64,000 bases of DNA from Verrucomicrobiaceae bacterium (GTDB taxonomy: Bacteria; Verrucomicrobiota; Verrucomicrobiia; Verrucomicrobiales; Verrucomicrobiaceae): positions 62,001 through 126,000 of the forward strand of contig CANGYJ010000001.1 of assembly GCA_947458455.1 (NCBI GenBank). Direction: 5' to 3'. How positions within the stretch are numbered: the first letter of the stretch is position 1; every line of letters starts with the position of its first letter. A program made the translations under genes and the position numbers. Below, piece by piece: positions 26,962 through 36,292 of the stretch. Below the pieces are notes generated by a model. That model had not been told where the DNA came from. It was given only the letters and a program-made list of their open reading frames with translations, and did not search any database.

Positions 26962-27369
26962 TTAGTGGGAGGCTTCGTCGATCACGTTAGTAATCACGGC
27001 AGCGGCGAGGCTGCCTCCGGGGCCAAAGGCGGCCGTGAGGCCGGCGTGGATGGCGGTATCGATCAGGCCATCGGCAAAGGCATTGAGCGCCTTTTTGCGC
27101 TTCACCCTCTTGGCCAGCACTTGCATGTCTTCGAGGTCTTTGAGGCCACGGACGAGGCTGGAGAACTCGTCACGCGTGATCTGCCCGTCCTGCGGCTGGC
27201 CTTCGGGGGCCACCATGGCGAGCCAGCGGGTGATGGAGCTTTCGTGTCGGCTTAAAAAAGCGGCGGTCGTTTGCTCCACGGCTTTTGGCGCGGCGATGGC
27301 GAGTGAATCCGCCAGCGTGAGCGCCTGGGCGAGGATGTCTGCTTTGAGTGCGGTCGAGAGAAAGGCCAT
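26962..27369 (-). CDS. Unknown 135-residue protein in lysis-like cassette
   Basis: I do not recognise a family. The N-terminal half is helical and alanine-rich (MAFLSTALKADILAQALTLADSLAIAAPKAVEQ). The middle is charged (DLEDMQVLAKRVKRKKALNAF). The C-terminal part is hydrophobic (IHAGLTAAFGPGGSLAAAVITNVI) and might insert in a membrane, though it is weak for a holin. It lies 28 bases after the lipoprotein gene and 36 before the endolysin-like gene, so the three are probably one operon. Confidence 0.65.
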   Translation of the reverse strand: MAFLSTALKADILAQALTLADSLAIAAPKAVEQTTAAFLSRHESSITRWLAMVAPEGQPQDGQITRDEFSSLVRGLKDLEDMQVLAKRVKRKKALNAFADGLIDTAIHAGLTAAFGPGGSLAAAVITNVIDEASH

Positions 27370-27397
27370 GGCGTGCGTGGGTCGTTGGTTTTTTGCC

Positions 27398-27796
27398 TCA
27401 GTTCGCTGTCCCGGTGGCGTCGAGGATCTGGTCGAAGGCCTTGCTGACCTGCGTTTTCTTTTCGGGAATGAAGGCGGAGGAGACGCGCTGGCGTGCCTGC
27501 CACTGGCTGAGGAAGCCGCCGAGCAATCCGCCGGCGGGATCGATCATTCGGTCCCACAACGCGATGGCCTCTTCGTTGCTTTTGAGGCTGGCCTCATACG
27601 TTTTCGCCTCGTCCAGCCGGGTGCGGAGTTCGGAAATGGCCGGGGCATGTGTGGCGTGATCCTCGGATGCCTTGTCCATCAGCGCCAAGGAGTCTGTTTT
27701 CAGACCCTCTGTCTTTTCGATGGGAAAATGCGGTGTGGAGCAGCTTACGAGGAGCAGGATCAAAAGCGGGAGAAAGAAGGTGCGGGCACAATTCAT
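27398..27796 (-). CDS. Small lipoprotein, first gene of lysis-like cassette
   Basis: 132 residues with a clear lipoprotein signal (MNCARTFFLPLLILLLVSC, lipobox LVSC) and a mostly helical, charged mature part (ISELRTRLDEAKTYEASLKSNEEAIALWDRM). Size and lipidation recall outer-membrane spanin subunits, but no sequence match is visible, so this is only a positional suggestion. It leads the unit with the 135-residue protein and the endolysin-like protein. Confidence 0.65.
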   Translation of the reverse strand: MNCARTFFLPLLILLLVSCSTPHFPIEKTEGLKTDSLALMDKASEDHATHAPAISELRTRLDEAKTYEASLKSNEEAIALWDRMIDPAGGLLGGFLSQWQARQRVSSAFIPEKKTQVSKAFDQILDATGTAN

Positions 27797-27897
27797 AGGT
27801 TTGAAGCATTTTTCTGATCGATGCGAATTGTAGCAGGGTGTCGAGAAAAATAGCCAGAGTTTTCTGTAACTATTCTTACGCGAGGGGTAGAAACGAA

Positions 27898-27930
27898 AGC
27901 GGCCGGATCACACTGGGTGATCCGGCCGCT
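27898..27930 (-). terminator. Terminator after amt
   Basis: Perfect 14-bp stem AGCGGCCGGATCAC (27898-27911) with GTGATCCGGCCGCT (27917-27930), 5-base loop. On the minus strand it is followed by TTTCGTTTC. It begins 20 bases after the amt stop. Confidence 0.85.
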
Positions 27931-27950
27931 GTGAAGAGTTTGGAGGGTGA

Positions 27951-29282
27951 TTATGCGTTGTAGCCACTCTCGCCGTGCTCGGCGAGGTCGAGGCCTTGGT
28001 TCTCCTCATCTGCATCCACGCGGAGGCCGATGGTGGCTCCAATGACTTTCAGCAGCACCACGCTGACCACGCCGGAAAGGAGGATCGTATAGAGCGAGGC
28101 CAGGAGCTGCGTCGTGAGCTGGCTTCCCATGGCCATGCCTTCGGCATAGCCGAGACCACCAAACGTGGGTGAGGCAAACACGGCCACGAGGATCGTACCG
28201 ACGAAGCCACCCACGCCATGCACGCCGAAGACATCGAGGGAGTCGTCGTACTTGAATTTCTGCTTCACCTTGGCGCAGAAGAACCAGCACACGAGGGCGC
28301 TGATGCTGCCGATGCAAATGGCTCCCACGGGGCCGACCTTTCCTGAGGCGGGGGTGATGGCTGCCAAGCCTGCGATGGAGCCGGTGGCGATGCCGAGGGC
28401 GCTTGGCTTGCCCACTTTGATCTTCTCAATGATGGACCACACCACGCAGGCGGCGCAGGCGGAGAGGTGCGTGACCACCACGGTCATCGCGGCGCTCCCG
28501 CTCGCGGCCACTTGGCTGCCGCCGTTGAAGCCAAACCAGCCCACCCACAGCATGCCGGCTCCGGCCACGGTGAAGGGAAGGTTATGCGGCATCATCTGCT
28601 GCTGGGGGAAACCTTTGCGCGGTCCCACCATGATGCAGGCCACAAGAGCGGCCACACCGGCGGTGATGTGGACGACGATGCCACCAGCGAGGTCGATCAC
28701 ATTTTTGAGGCCGAAGAACTCCATCTTATGCCACACACCCCAGCAGGTGGGCACATACACCAGCAGACTCCACAGGATGCTGAAGACCATGATGGCGCTG
28801 AATTTCATGCGCTCGGCAAAGGCCCCGATGAAAAGCCCCGGTGTGATGAGGAAGAACATCATCTGGTAGGCGAACCACAGGTGCTCCGGGATGTTCGGAT
28901 AGGCCGCGTAGGTGCTGGTGGGCGTCACGCCTTTGAGGAATATCTTGTCGAAACCACCGAAGAAGCCGCTATCGCCGGTAAAGCTCAGCGTGTAGCCGCA
29001 GACGAGCCACACAAGGCTCAGTACGGCAGTGAGGGCAAAGCATTGCATGAAGATCGAGAGCACGTTCTTCGAACGCACGAGGCCTGCGTAGAACAACGCG
29101 AGGCCGGGGATCATCATGAAGAGCACGAGGGCGGTGGAGGTGAGTATCCAGGCGGTGTCTCCGCTTTGGATGGTGGACGTTTCAGCAGCGTGCAACGACG
29201 TGGAGGCACAGCAAAGCGCGGCGCACGCGGTGGATAACAGCGTGGTGCCACGCCCGCGACGCATAAGCGCAGGATGGGTCAT
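27951..29282 (-). CDS. amt: Ammonium transporter Amt
   Basis: A 443-residue polytopic inner-membrane channel of the Amt/Rh family. A signal-like N-terminus (LLSTACAALCCASTSLHA) precedes the first core helix (WILTSTALVLFMMIPGLALFYAGLVRSKNVL). WVGWFGFNGGS, the cytoplasmic DVFGVHGVGGFVGTI with the pore histidine, and a C-terminal tail (LRVDADEENQGLDLAEHGESGYNA) are present. The start at 29282 follows the family; the frame is open to 29357. A GlnK gene normally adjoins but is absent here. A sigma-54 promoter match lies about 80 bases upstream, and a strong terminator follows the gene, so it is monocistronic and probably nitrogen-regulated. Confidence 0.94.
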   Translation of the reverse strand: MTHPALMRRGRGTTLLSTACAALCCASTSLHAAETSTIQSGDTAWILTSTALVLFMMIPGLALFYAGLVRSKNVLSIFMQCFALTAVLSLVWLVCGYTLSFTGDSGFFGGFDKIFLKGVTPTSTYAAYPNIPEHLWFAYQMMFFLITPGLFIGAFAERMKFSAIMVFSILWSLLVYVPTCWGVWHKMEFFGLKNVIDLAGGIVVHITAGVAALVACIMVGPRKGFPQQQMMPHNLPFTVAGAGMLWVGWFGFNGGSQVAASGSAAMTVVVTHLSACAACVVWSIIEKIKVGKPSALGIATGSIAGLAAITPASGKVGPVGAICIGSISALVCWFFCAKVKQKFKYDDSLDVFGVHGVGGFVGTILVAVFASPTFGGLGYAEGMAMGSQLTTQLLASLYTILLSGVVSVVLLKVIGATIGLRVDADEENQGLDLAEHGESGYNA

Positions 29283-29359
29283 GGTTGGTGGTCGGGTTGG
29301 GTTGGTTGAGGCGAGTTCGCAGATGGTTGGGCCGCGAATCGACGATCTTCGCTTCAAAG

Positions 29360-29374
29360 CAAGGCCCGTGCCAG
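29360..29374 (-). promoter_or_regulatory. Sigma-54 (-24/-12) promoter upstream of amt
   Basis: On the minus strand the sequence reads TGGCACGGGCCTTGC, a full match to TGGCAC-N5-TTGC, followed by TTT. It lies 78-92 bases upstream of the chosen amt start. No clear NtrC dyad (TGCACC...GGTGCA) was found further upstream. Confidence 0.8.
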
Positions 29375-29496
29375 AATGCGAGCGATTTTTGAGTCGTAAT
29401 ACTGCCCGCTTCTCATCGGGGGGGCATGTGACCCGCGAATCAGGGTGGCTAAGATTTCTTACCCGTTCAGCTTTGGCTCAGTGCTATGGCCTTATC

Positions 29497-30666
29497 TCAG
29501 GGCATGATTTCGTGCTTGCCGGCCTGCACAGCGATGTCTTTCAAGGTGCTGCCGGAGATGGCATTGCCCTTCACCACTTGGTTTTCACCGGAAAGGACGA
29601 TCCCGTTCTTGCCTGAGGCGGTGATCACATTGCTCGTGACGGTGTTCTTGGCCGTGCCGGAAGCGATTTGAATGGCATTGCCACGGGTTTGCTCGAATTG
29701 ATTGCCGGAGATGACATTCGTTTCGTTGAGGCCGGGTTGCTTGCACCAGCGCCAGAGGTTGATGCCGGTCTGGCAGGCGAAGAAATCGTTTTGCTCGACG
29801 AGGCAGGCGCTGGCGTCGTTCAATTCCACGCCCACGAGGCTGCGGGCAATGTGGTTATGCCTCGCGATGCTGCCGGTGGTGAAGTGATCGAAGTCGATGG
29901 CCTCATCCGAGGTGTCCCGGATGGTGCAATTCTCGATGAGGGCCTCCTCGCAGGCATAGAGGGCGATGCCGCGCCCGTGGCAGTTCTGGATGAAGCAGCG
30001 TTCGATGTGGAGATTCTTGATGAGCGGCCCGGTGGGGCCTTTTTCATCGCTGTAGGGGCCCTGGGCAAGGATGCCGCAGAGCTGTATATGGCCGCGCACG
30101 GGCGGATCACCCTCCACCCGACCACCATCGAGGGTGAGCTTGCTGATTCGCACCTCCGAGGTGGCACCGCGTATCTCGAAGATATTCGCCGCATCGGGGT
30201 CACGAATGAATGTTCTGGCTGGGGCAGGGAAGTCGAGGGGCTTTACCAGATGAAGGGTGTTTCCCTCGATTTTTGCCAGGGTGGCGAGGTGGTAGGGCCT
30301 TGGTTTTTGGGTGAATCCGTCCACGGCCCCATCGGCCTCTAGGTGAAGGCGCATGCCGGGCTTGAAGGACTGGTGGCGCGTGACTCGGAGGAGGCGGTCT
30401 CCGGCTTTGGCAGGCTCGCTGAGTTCCGCAAAGGCTAGCGGAGGCAGTTGCAGGATGGTTTGCTCGGCATCGAGCCCGGCAAGGTGGAGCTTTTTGGCGT
30501 TTTTGATGACCAGCGAATGATCGAGCACATGCCTTCCCGGTGGGATCACCACCTCGGAACCCTTTTCCGACTTCACCGCGTCGTTGATGAAGTTTTGCAA
30601 CTCATCGGCCGTGAGGGCGGAGGCGGTCTGGATGGCCAGGAGGTGGAAAAGGAGGCGAAAAAGCAT
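29497..30666 (-). CDS. Exported right-handed parallel beta-helix protein
   Basis: 389 residues with a short signal peptide (MLFRLLFHLLAIQTASA). An N-terminal pectate-lyase-superfamily cap (DELQNFINDAVKSEKGSEVVIPPGRHVL) leads into repeated beta-helix coils (IENCTIRDTSDEAIDF, IARHNHIARSLVGVEL, NVISGNQFEQTRGNAIQI, NVITASGKNGIVLSGENQVVKGNAIS). Such proteins often bind or cut acidic polysaccharides, but no catalytic set can be assigned with confidence. It is divergent from ppc, sharing an 84-base upstream region. Confidence 0.85.
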   Translation of the reverse strand: MLFRLLFHLLAIQTASALTADELQNFINDAVKSEKGSEVVIPPGRHVLDHSLVIKNAKKLHLAGLDAEQTILQLPPLAFAELSEPAKAGDRLLRVTRHQSFKPGMRLHLEADGAVDGFTQKPRPYHLATLAKIEGNTLHLVKPLDFPAPARTFIRDPDAANIFEIRGATSEVRISKLTLDGGRVEGDPPVRGHIQLCGILAQGPYSDEKGPTGPLIKNLHIERCFIQNCHGRGIALYACEEALIENCTIRDTSDEAIDFDHFTTGSIARHNHIARSLVGVELNDASACLVEQNDFFACQTGINLWRWCKQPGLNETNVISGNQFEQTRGNAIQIASGTAKNTVTSNVITASGKNGIVLSGENQVVKGNAISGSTLKDIAVQAGKHEIMP

Positions 30667-30750
30667 GGAGGAAGCTCAATACGCCAAAAACCGCTTTTTC
30701 CGACTCGCCGTTTGCACCCGGCCCGGTTCCTGCTTGGAAAGGAGTCCCCC

Positions 30751-33516
30751 ATGCCAACCCCGCCCGCCACGTCGCTCCGCCAGCTCGGATTTCAGCTTCT
30801 TCGAGATGATCTTCAGTTCCTCATGCAGGCCTTTGCCGCCGTGCTGAAACGCATGGGCGAACCGCAACTGGCCGACAGCCTGCCGTGGATTCATCCCGAA
30901 GCGCCGACGAGCGAGGTGCAGGCCACGCGGTCGCTTGGCCAGGCCTACTCGATCGCCTTTCAGCTCCTGAACATCGTCGAAGAACGCGCCGCCTCGCAGA
31001 TCCGCCGCCTGCGGGAGAAACAATCGGGCCCCGAGGCCGAGCAGGGCCTGTGGCCGGACAACATGCGTGACATGCTGGAGCTTGGTCTCAGCGGGGACGA
31101 CATCCTGAACGTGCTGCGGGACGTGGCCGTCGAGCCGGTGCTCACCGCGCATCCCACGGAGGCGAAACGCGAGACCGTTCGCGACCTTCACCGCGAGATT
31201 TACGGTCTCATGGAGCGCCACGAGAACACCGCTTACACGCCGCGTGAGCAGACTCGGCTTCACGGCCTGCTGCAAACGCAGCTCGAGAATCTCTGGCGCA
31301 CCGGCGAGATCCATGTGACGCGGCCGAGCATCGAGGCGGAACTGCAAAACGCGCTGCATTACCTCCGCGAGGTGTTTCCTGAGGCGCTCTACCGTGCCCA
31401 TGTGCATCTCCGTGAGGCTTGGATTGCCGCTGGGTTCCCGGCGGAAAAGATTGAGGACGTGAAACCGCTGCTGCGCTTTGGCTCCTGGATCGGCGGCGAC
31501 CGTGACGGCCATCCTTTCGTGACCGCCGAGGTCACCGAGCATGCTTTGAAGGCCCTGCGCTCGAATGCTCTCCGCGTGCAGCGCCGCGCCATCGAAAATC
31601 TCGCCGCACATCTCCCGCTCAGTTCGCTCTTCCAGCGCACGCCGGAGGCGCTGGAGCAGCTCATCGCCACGTTGTCCACCTCGCTGCAAAACGAGCCGCA
31701 CACGGACCTGCCCTACATCATTGACCGCAACAAGGAGGAGCCTTGGCGCTGCGCGGCCTACCTCATGCGAGCCAAGATCGTGCTCGCCATTGAGAAGCCC
31801 TCCTCTCCCGCCGCCTACTCGCAGGCCTCTGAACTGCTCGCGGACCTGAACACCTTCGCGGCCACGCTCACGGAGGTGGGCGCGGCGGCTCTCGTGACCG
31901 ATCTCATCGTGCCGGTGCGGCAGCGGTTGCAGGCTTTTGGCTTTCACAGCGCCTCGCTGGATGTGCGGCAAAACTCCGCGTTTCACGAAAAAGCCCTCGA
32001 TCAGCTTCTGCGAGCCGCAGGCTTGCTCGACGAGCGCAGTTTCGTGGATTGGAGCGTGGAGGAAAAGCGGTCGCTGCTGGATCGCGAACTGCGTTCGCCG
32101 CGTCCCTTCCTCTCGCCGGGTGTTTCCGCCGGACCCGAGGCGGATACCGTACTGGCCTGCCATCGCGTGTTGGCCGCTCACATCCATGCGCATGGCACTT
32201 CCGGTCTTGGATCGCTGATCGTCTCGATGACACGCTGCGTGGAGGATTTGCTCACCGTGTATCTTTTGGCCCGCGAGGCCGGTTTGGCCGAGTGGACCGC
32301 GAAAGGCCTGCGCTGTCCGCTGCCGGTCGTGCCCTTGTTTGAGACCATGGGCGACCTCGAAGCCGGTCCTGGCATCGTGGAAGCCTTCATGAGCCATCCG
32401 GTGACGCAAAACAGCCTCTCCGCCCTTCGCGAGAAGCTCGGCAGCGATCCCAGCTTTCAGGTCATGGTGGGCTATTCGGATTCCAACAAAGATTGCGGCA
32501 TCTTCGCGAGCCAGTGGGCGCTGCATCGCGCTCAGAAGGCGCTTTCGGATACCATCACGCAGCATGGCGCGAAGCCCGTCTTCTTCCATGGTCGCGGCGG
32601 CACCGTGGGCCGTGGCGCAGGTCCCACGCATTGGTTCATGGATGCACTGCCGCATGGCTCGCTCAGTGGCAGCATGCGCATGACCGAGCAGGGAGAAACC
32701 ATCGCGCAGAAATACGCTCACTTCGGCTCTGCCGTGTATAACGCGGAGATCCTGATGGCCTCCGCCGCCTCCGCCACCGCCCGTCATCGTCATGCGAAAC
32801 CGCAAGCATCACCGGTGGAGCATATCCTTGATGATCTGGCCGCTTCCAGCCGTGATGCCTATCGCTCGCTGCTGCACACCGAGGGCTTCATGGCCTTCTA
32901 CCGCAGCGCCACGCCTATCGATGCGCTGGAGAATTCCCGCATCGGCTCACGTCCCTCGCGTCGCACCGGTCAGGCTTCACTCGATGACCTCCGCGCCATC
33001 CCGTGGGTCTTCTCTTGGACGCAGGCCCGCTTCTACCTGCCGGGCTGGTTTGGTGCCGGCTCCGCCTTGAAGAACCTGCGAGACGAACGTCCTGCCGATT
33101 ACAAAGCCCTCGCTGCGGCTCTCCGCGAGTCCGCCTTTCTCAAATACGTGCTCACGAACATTGAAAGCTCCCTCGTCAGCGCCAATGCCGATCTCATGCG
33201 AGCTTACGCAGGCCTCGTGCCAGATGAAACGGTGCGTGAGCGCTTCATGGGCCGCATCTTGGATGAGTTCGATTCCACGCGAGTGATCCTCGAAGACCTC
33301 TTCCAGGGCACCTTTGCCGAGCGTCGTCCGCGTCTCGCCTACACGCTCGACATCCGCGAGGCTCCGCTGCGTGTGCTGCACCTTCAGCAGATCGCCTTGC
33401 TCCGCGAATGGCGCGGGGTGATCGCCTCCGGTGATCAAACCTCCGCCGATGCCATGCTGCCGGACATGCTGATTTCGATCAACGCCATCGCCTCCGGTCT
33501 GCGGACGACGGGTTAG
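30751..33516 (+). CDS. ppc: Phosphoenolpyruvate carboxylase
   Basis: 921 residues, the usual length, carboxylating PEP to oxaloacetate to refill the TCA cycle. The catalytic histidine segment VLTAHPTEAKRETV, the second signature MVGYSDSNKDCGIFASQWAL, the glycine loop FHGRGGTVGRGAGP and the C-terminal SINAIASGLRTTG ending are all present. The start at 30751 is supported by a good ribosome-binding site (AAAGGAG seven bases upstream), unusual in this window; the frame is open much further upstream but antisense to the beta-helix gene. Confidence 0.97.
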   Translation: MPTPPATSLRQLGFQLLRDDLQFLMQAFAAVLKRMGEPQLADSLPWIHPEAPTSEVQATRSLGQAYSIAFQLLNIVEERAASQIRRLREKQSGPEAEQGLWPDNMRDMLELGLSGDDILNVLRDVAVEPVLTAHPTEAKRETVRDLHREIYGLMERHENTAYTPREQTRLHGLLQTQLENLWRTGEIHVTRPSIEAELQNALHYLREVFPEALYRAHVHLREAWIAAGFPAEKIEDVKPLLRFGSWIGGDRDGHPFVTAEVTEHALKALRSNALRVQRRAIENLAAHLPLSSLFQRTPEALEQLIATLSTSLQNEPHTDLPYIIDRNKEEPWRCAAYLMRAKIVLAIEKPSSPAAYSQASELLADLNTFAATLTEVGAAALVTDLIVPVRQRLQAFGFHSASLDVRQNSAFHEKALDQLLRAAGLLDERSFVDWSVEEKRSLLDRELRSPRPFLSPGVSAGPEADTVLACHRVLAAHIHAHGTSGLGSLIVSMTRCVEDLLTVYLLAREAGLAEWTAKGLRCPLPVVPLFETMGDLEAGPGIVEAFMSHPVTQNSLSALREKLGSDPSFQVMVGYSDSNKDCGIFASQWALHRAQKALSDTITQHGAKPVFFHGRGGTVGRGAGPTHWFMDALPHGSLSGSMRMTEQGETIAQKYAHFGSAVYNAEILMASAASATARHRHAKPQASPVEHILDDLAASSRDAYRSLLHTEGFMAFYRSATPIDALENSRIGSRPSRRTGQASLDDLRAIPWVFSWTQARFYLPGWFGAGSALKNLRDERPADYKALAAALRESAFLKYVLTNIESSLVSANADLMRAYAGLVPDETVRERFMGRILDEFDSTRVILEDLFQGTFAERRPRLAYTLDIREAPLRVLHLQQIALLREWRGVIASGDQTSADAMLPDMLISINAIASGLRTTG

Positions 33517-33621
33517 AAAAGACTGCTTCTCAGGATCGGGCCGAGTCGATGGTTGATTGAAGTGCCATCGATTGTCGATTGTTGAGGGAAGTGGAGAGTT
33601 TCCCGAAGCCATCACCTCTTC

Positions 33622-33655
33622 AATCAACAATCGTTTGCTCGACCATCCTCCATCC
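33622..33655. repeat. AATCAACAATCG...GCTCGAC...CCATCC repeat, copy 1
   Basis: An intergenic 34-base segment closely similar to 59826-59863. An inverted partner of its core (CGATTGTTGA) lies just upstream near 33577-33586. Confidence 0.5.
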
Positions 33656-33707
33656 ATTTGGGCTGTGTGGCGGCTTTCATTGTCGAATGCCTTCCCCAAA
33701 CGCAAAA

Positions 33708-33745
33708 AGCGCATGGAAGCACCCCTGCTCCCATGCGCTCTTTTT
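33708..33745. terminator. Bidirectional terminator between ppc and the barrel gene
   Basis: A 9-bp perfect stem AGCGCATGG (33708-33716) with CCATGCGCT (33731-33739), flanked by AAAAA on the left and TTTTT on the right. It can serve both convergent genes. Confidence 0.8.
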
Positions 33746-33782
33746 GTCTTCAACACACCGGTAACCAACCGGCAAATTTAGA

Positions 33783-34700
33783 TCAGAATCGGATGCACAT
33801 ATCGAAGGTCAGACGGTTGTTCGTCAGACCGTAAGGACGCACCGCGGCGACTTCATAGGCGGCACCGAGGTCGATGTTGTTGGTGATGCGGCTGCGGAAA
33901 CCGATGCCCACCATGCCTTGAGTGACGCCGTTGGCATCGTTGGCACCGAAGTTGATCACGTCGTAGCCGTTGCTGCGAAGGCCGATGTTTGTGCCGTCGT
34001 TGAGATTGGTCCAGAAGTTCGCGGAGACGAAGGGGATGAACCAGCGGTTGACGTAGTAGTCCACCATGAGGCTGTAGTGCGCCATGAGGTTCTGCTCGTC
34101 GGTGGTCACCGGGATGCGGAGACCGAGGTTGCCGCTCACATGGAGATCGCCGAAGCCTTTCTGGAAGGAGACGAAGGGATTGAACTCGCCACCCCCACGA
34201 TGTTGGAAGACGCGGCGGTCGCCCGACGGGATGTGATAGGTGAGGCCGGGCGTGAGGATGAACTGGGCGGCAGGGTTGTCGATCAGCGCATACTTGAAGC
34301 CGGCGGCGAGATCCATCCAGCCATCGGGATTGCCGATCGCGTCGTTGTTCACGTCGAAGTAGCCGTCCTGCGTGGCGATGAGGGCGAAGCGGTCCGTCAC
34401 GGCGTAGCGGAGTTGCAGCGCGTAGAGCTGAGCGGTGCCACCGCCGAGGAAGTTGTTGTCGATCGTGTGATGCACGAAGATCGGGCGGATCTCGGAGCGG
34501 ATGATCGCGTCTTCAAAGAAGATCGGGTTCGTCACTGGGGCGATGGTGTTCACTTTCCAGTCCGCAGCGGCCACGGGGGCCGGGTTCTTGGGAGCGGCGA
34601 CCGGAGATCCGGCTTTGGCAGTGGCGATGAGAGAGACGGCTGCGCAGGCGGTGAAGCCGAAACGCAACCACCGGCGTTGGGAGTGTGTTTGGTGGTCCAT
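33783..34700 (-). CDS. Outer-membrane beta-barrel protein
   Basis: 305 residues from the ATG at 34700 (MDHQTHSQRRWLRFGFTACAAVSLIATAKA, a signal peptide). The mature part is rich in alternating aromatic beta-strands (YALQLRYAVTDRFALIATQDGYFDV, AAGFKYALIDNPAAQFILTPGLTY, NLGLRIPVTTDEQN) and ends in phenylalanine (TFDMCIRF), the usual outer-membrane insertion signal. It is a porin-like or transport-associated barrel of unknown substrate. It is divergent from the Gfo/Idh gene. Confidence 0.82.
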   Translation of the reverse strand: MDHQTHSQRRWLRFGFTACAAVSLIATAKAGSPVAAPKNPAPVAAADWKVNTIAPVTNPIFFEDAIIRSEIRPIFVHHTIDNNFLGGGTAQLYALQLRYAVTDRFALIATQDGYFDVNNDAIGNPDGWMDLAAGFKYALIDNPAAQFILTPGLTYHIPSGDRRVFQHRGGGEFNPFVSFQKGFGDLHVSGNLGLRIPVTTDEQNLMAHYSLMVDYYVNRWFIPFVSANFWTNLNDGTNIGLRSNGYDVINFGANDANGVTQGMVGIGFRSRITNNIDLGAAYEVAAVRPYGLTNNRLTFDMCIRF

Positions 34701-34794
34701 GCGCTTATAAAAGCATCGCTCGGGGCGCTTTGATCCACAGTGCTTGCTCGACAGTGTGCAATTCATGCGCTGTGGCGTGCGTAGTAGCCTCGCC

Positions 34795-36159
34795 ATGACC
34801 ACCACCACTCGTCGTTCCTTCCTTCAAAACACCTCGCTCGCCTCCGCCGCCGTCGCTTTCCCATCGCTCGTGCGCGGCCAGAATCTGAATAGCAAACTTC
34901 AGGTGGCCTGTGTGGGGGTGAATGGCATGGGCTTCAGCGATTTGAAAAATGTCGGCACGCATGCCGCGGTGAAGTTTGTCGGCTTCTGCGATGTGGATTC
35001 GAATCGCTTCGATCAGGCGGATAAGGCGCATCCCGGCGTGAAGCACTTCAGCGACTACCGCGAGATGTTCAGCACGCTCGGCGATGGCTTTGATGCGGTC
35101 ACCGTCGGCATTCCCGATCACATGCACGCGCCGGTGGCCGTGGCGGCGATGCAGAAGAAGAAGCATGTCTATTGCCAGAAGCCTCTCGCGCACACGGTGT
35201 GGGAAGCACGGCAGATGAGCCTGTGGGCGGAAAAGACCGGTGTGACGACGCAGATGGGCAATCAAATCCACTCCGCCATCGAATACCGCCTTGGCACCCG
35301 CCTCATCAAGGAAGGTGCCATCGGCAAAGTGAAGGAAGTGTGGTCCTGGGTGGGCGTGACGGGCAATGAACGCACACGACTTCTCGCTCCGCCACCTGCC
35401 GCTCAAGCTCCGGCCAACCTCAACTGGGATCTCTGGATCGGTGCCGCGCCGATGCGTGACTATGCGCCCGCTTATCATCCCTTCTCCTGGCGTGACTGGC
35501 AGGACTTCGGCGGTGGAGCGCTGGGTGATTTCGGTTGCCACATCCTCGATCCCGTCTTCACCGCGCTCGAGCTCACCGCGCCGATCAGCATCACGGCGAA
35601 GAATAGCGGTGTGAATGATCAAATCTGGCCTTCCCATGAAACGGTGAGCTACGTCTTCCCTGGCACCGCCTACACCGCAGGCAAGACCTTGAAGGTCACC
35701 TGGATGGATGGCGGCCTGAAGCCGAGCCACAAGATTGCTCAGATGCCGGGTGACATTGATCTGCCCTCCAGCGGCAGCGTTTTCATCGGTGAAAACGGCT
35801 GCCTCGTGCAGGCGCATGTGGCTGGGCCGCGCCTCTACCCAATGGACAAGTTCACCGGCTTCAAATATCCCAAAGAAGAAGGCCGCAGCCACTGGCACAC
35901 CTGGATCGATGCCTGCCTCGAAGGCAAAAAGACCAGCGATGGCTTCCACTACGCCGGGCCGCTCTCTGAGGCTGTGCAACTCGGCAACATCGCCACCCGC
36001 GTATGCCGTCCCAGCTACGACAGCGTCACGGGTCGATTGGAAGAGAGCAAGCTCGTCCTCGAATGGGATGCCGCGAACCTCCGCTTCGCCAACTCCCCGG
36101 AGGCGGACAAGCTGCTCACGAAGAGTTATCGCGCCGGTTTCGAGGTCGCGGCAGCTTAA
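34795..36159 (+). CDS. Gfo/Idh/MocA family oxidoreductase, Tat-type signal
   Basis: 454 residues. A Tat-like leader TTTTRRSFLQNTSLASAAVAFP is followed by the NAD(P)-binding start LQVACVGVNGMGFSDLKNVG. The EKP-equivalent lysine motif appears as YCQKPLAHTVWEARQM (QKP). The GGALGDFGCHILD segment lines the active site. Exported members of this family use a tightly bound cofactor and act on sugars or inositols. The following cytochrome gene (133 bases downstream, same strand) may receive the electrons, which is an inference from position. The start at 34795 gives the export signal. Confidence 0.9.
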   Translation: MTTTTRRSFLQNTSLASAAVAFPSLVRGQNLNSKLQVACVGVNGMGFSDLKNVGTHAAVKFVGFCDVDSNRFDQADKAHPGVKHFSDYREMFSTLGDGFDAVTVGIPDHMHAPVAVAAMQKKKHVYCQKPLAHTVWEARQMSLWAEKTGVTTQMGNQIHSAIEYRLGTRLIKEGAIGKVKEVWSWVGVTGNERTRLLAPPPAAQAPANLNWDLWIGAAPMRDYAPAYHPFSWRDWQDFGGGALGDFGCHILDPVFTALELTAPISITAKNSGVNDQIWPSHETVSYVFPGTAYTAGKTLKVTWMDGGLKPSHKIAQMPGDIDLPSSGSVFIGENGCLVQAHVAGPRLYPMDKFTGFKYPKEEGRSHWHTWIDACLEGKKTSDGFHYAGPLSEAVQLGNIATRVCRPSYDSVTGRLEESKLVLEWDAANLRFANSPEADKLLTKSYRAGFEVAAA

Positions 36160-36292
36160 TGCCCGCCCCTTTCTCTGCTGCGAAATCGAACGAGGGGCCG
36201 CCTTACGGCTTCTTGACCTAAATCCTTGCCCTCGGCATGATCCGCGTCGCAAGACGCCCGGCCATCGTGCGTTCCTTCCGCCCTCTTCAACC

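Noticed and set aside
30676..32805. 709-codon open frame opposite ppc
   Set aside because: ppc is unmistakable on the plus strand; the antisense translation shows only low-complexity Arg/His/Gly-rich sequence.
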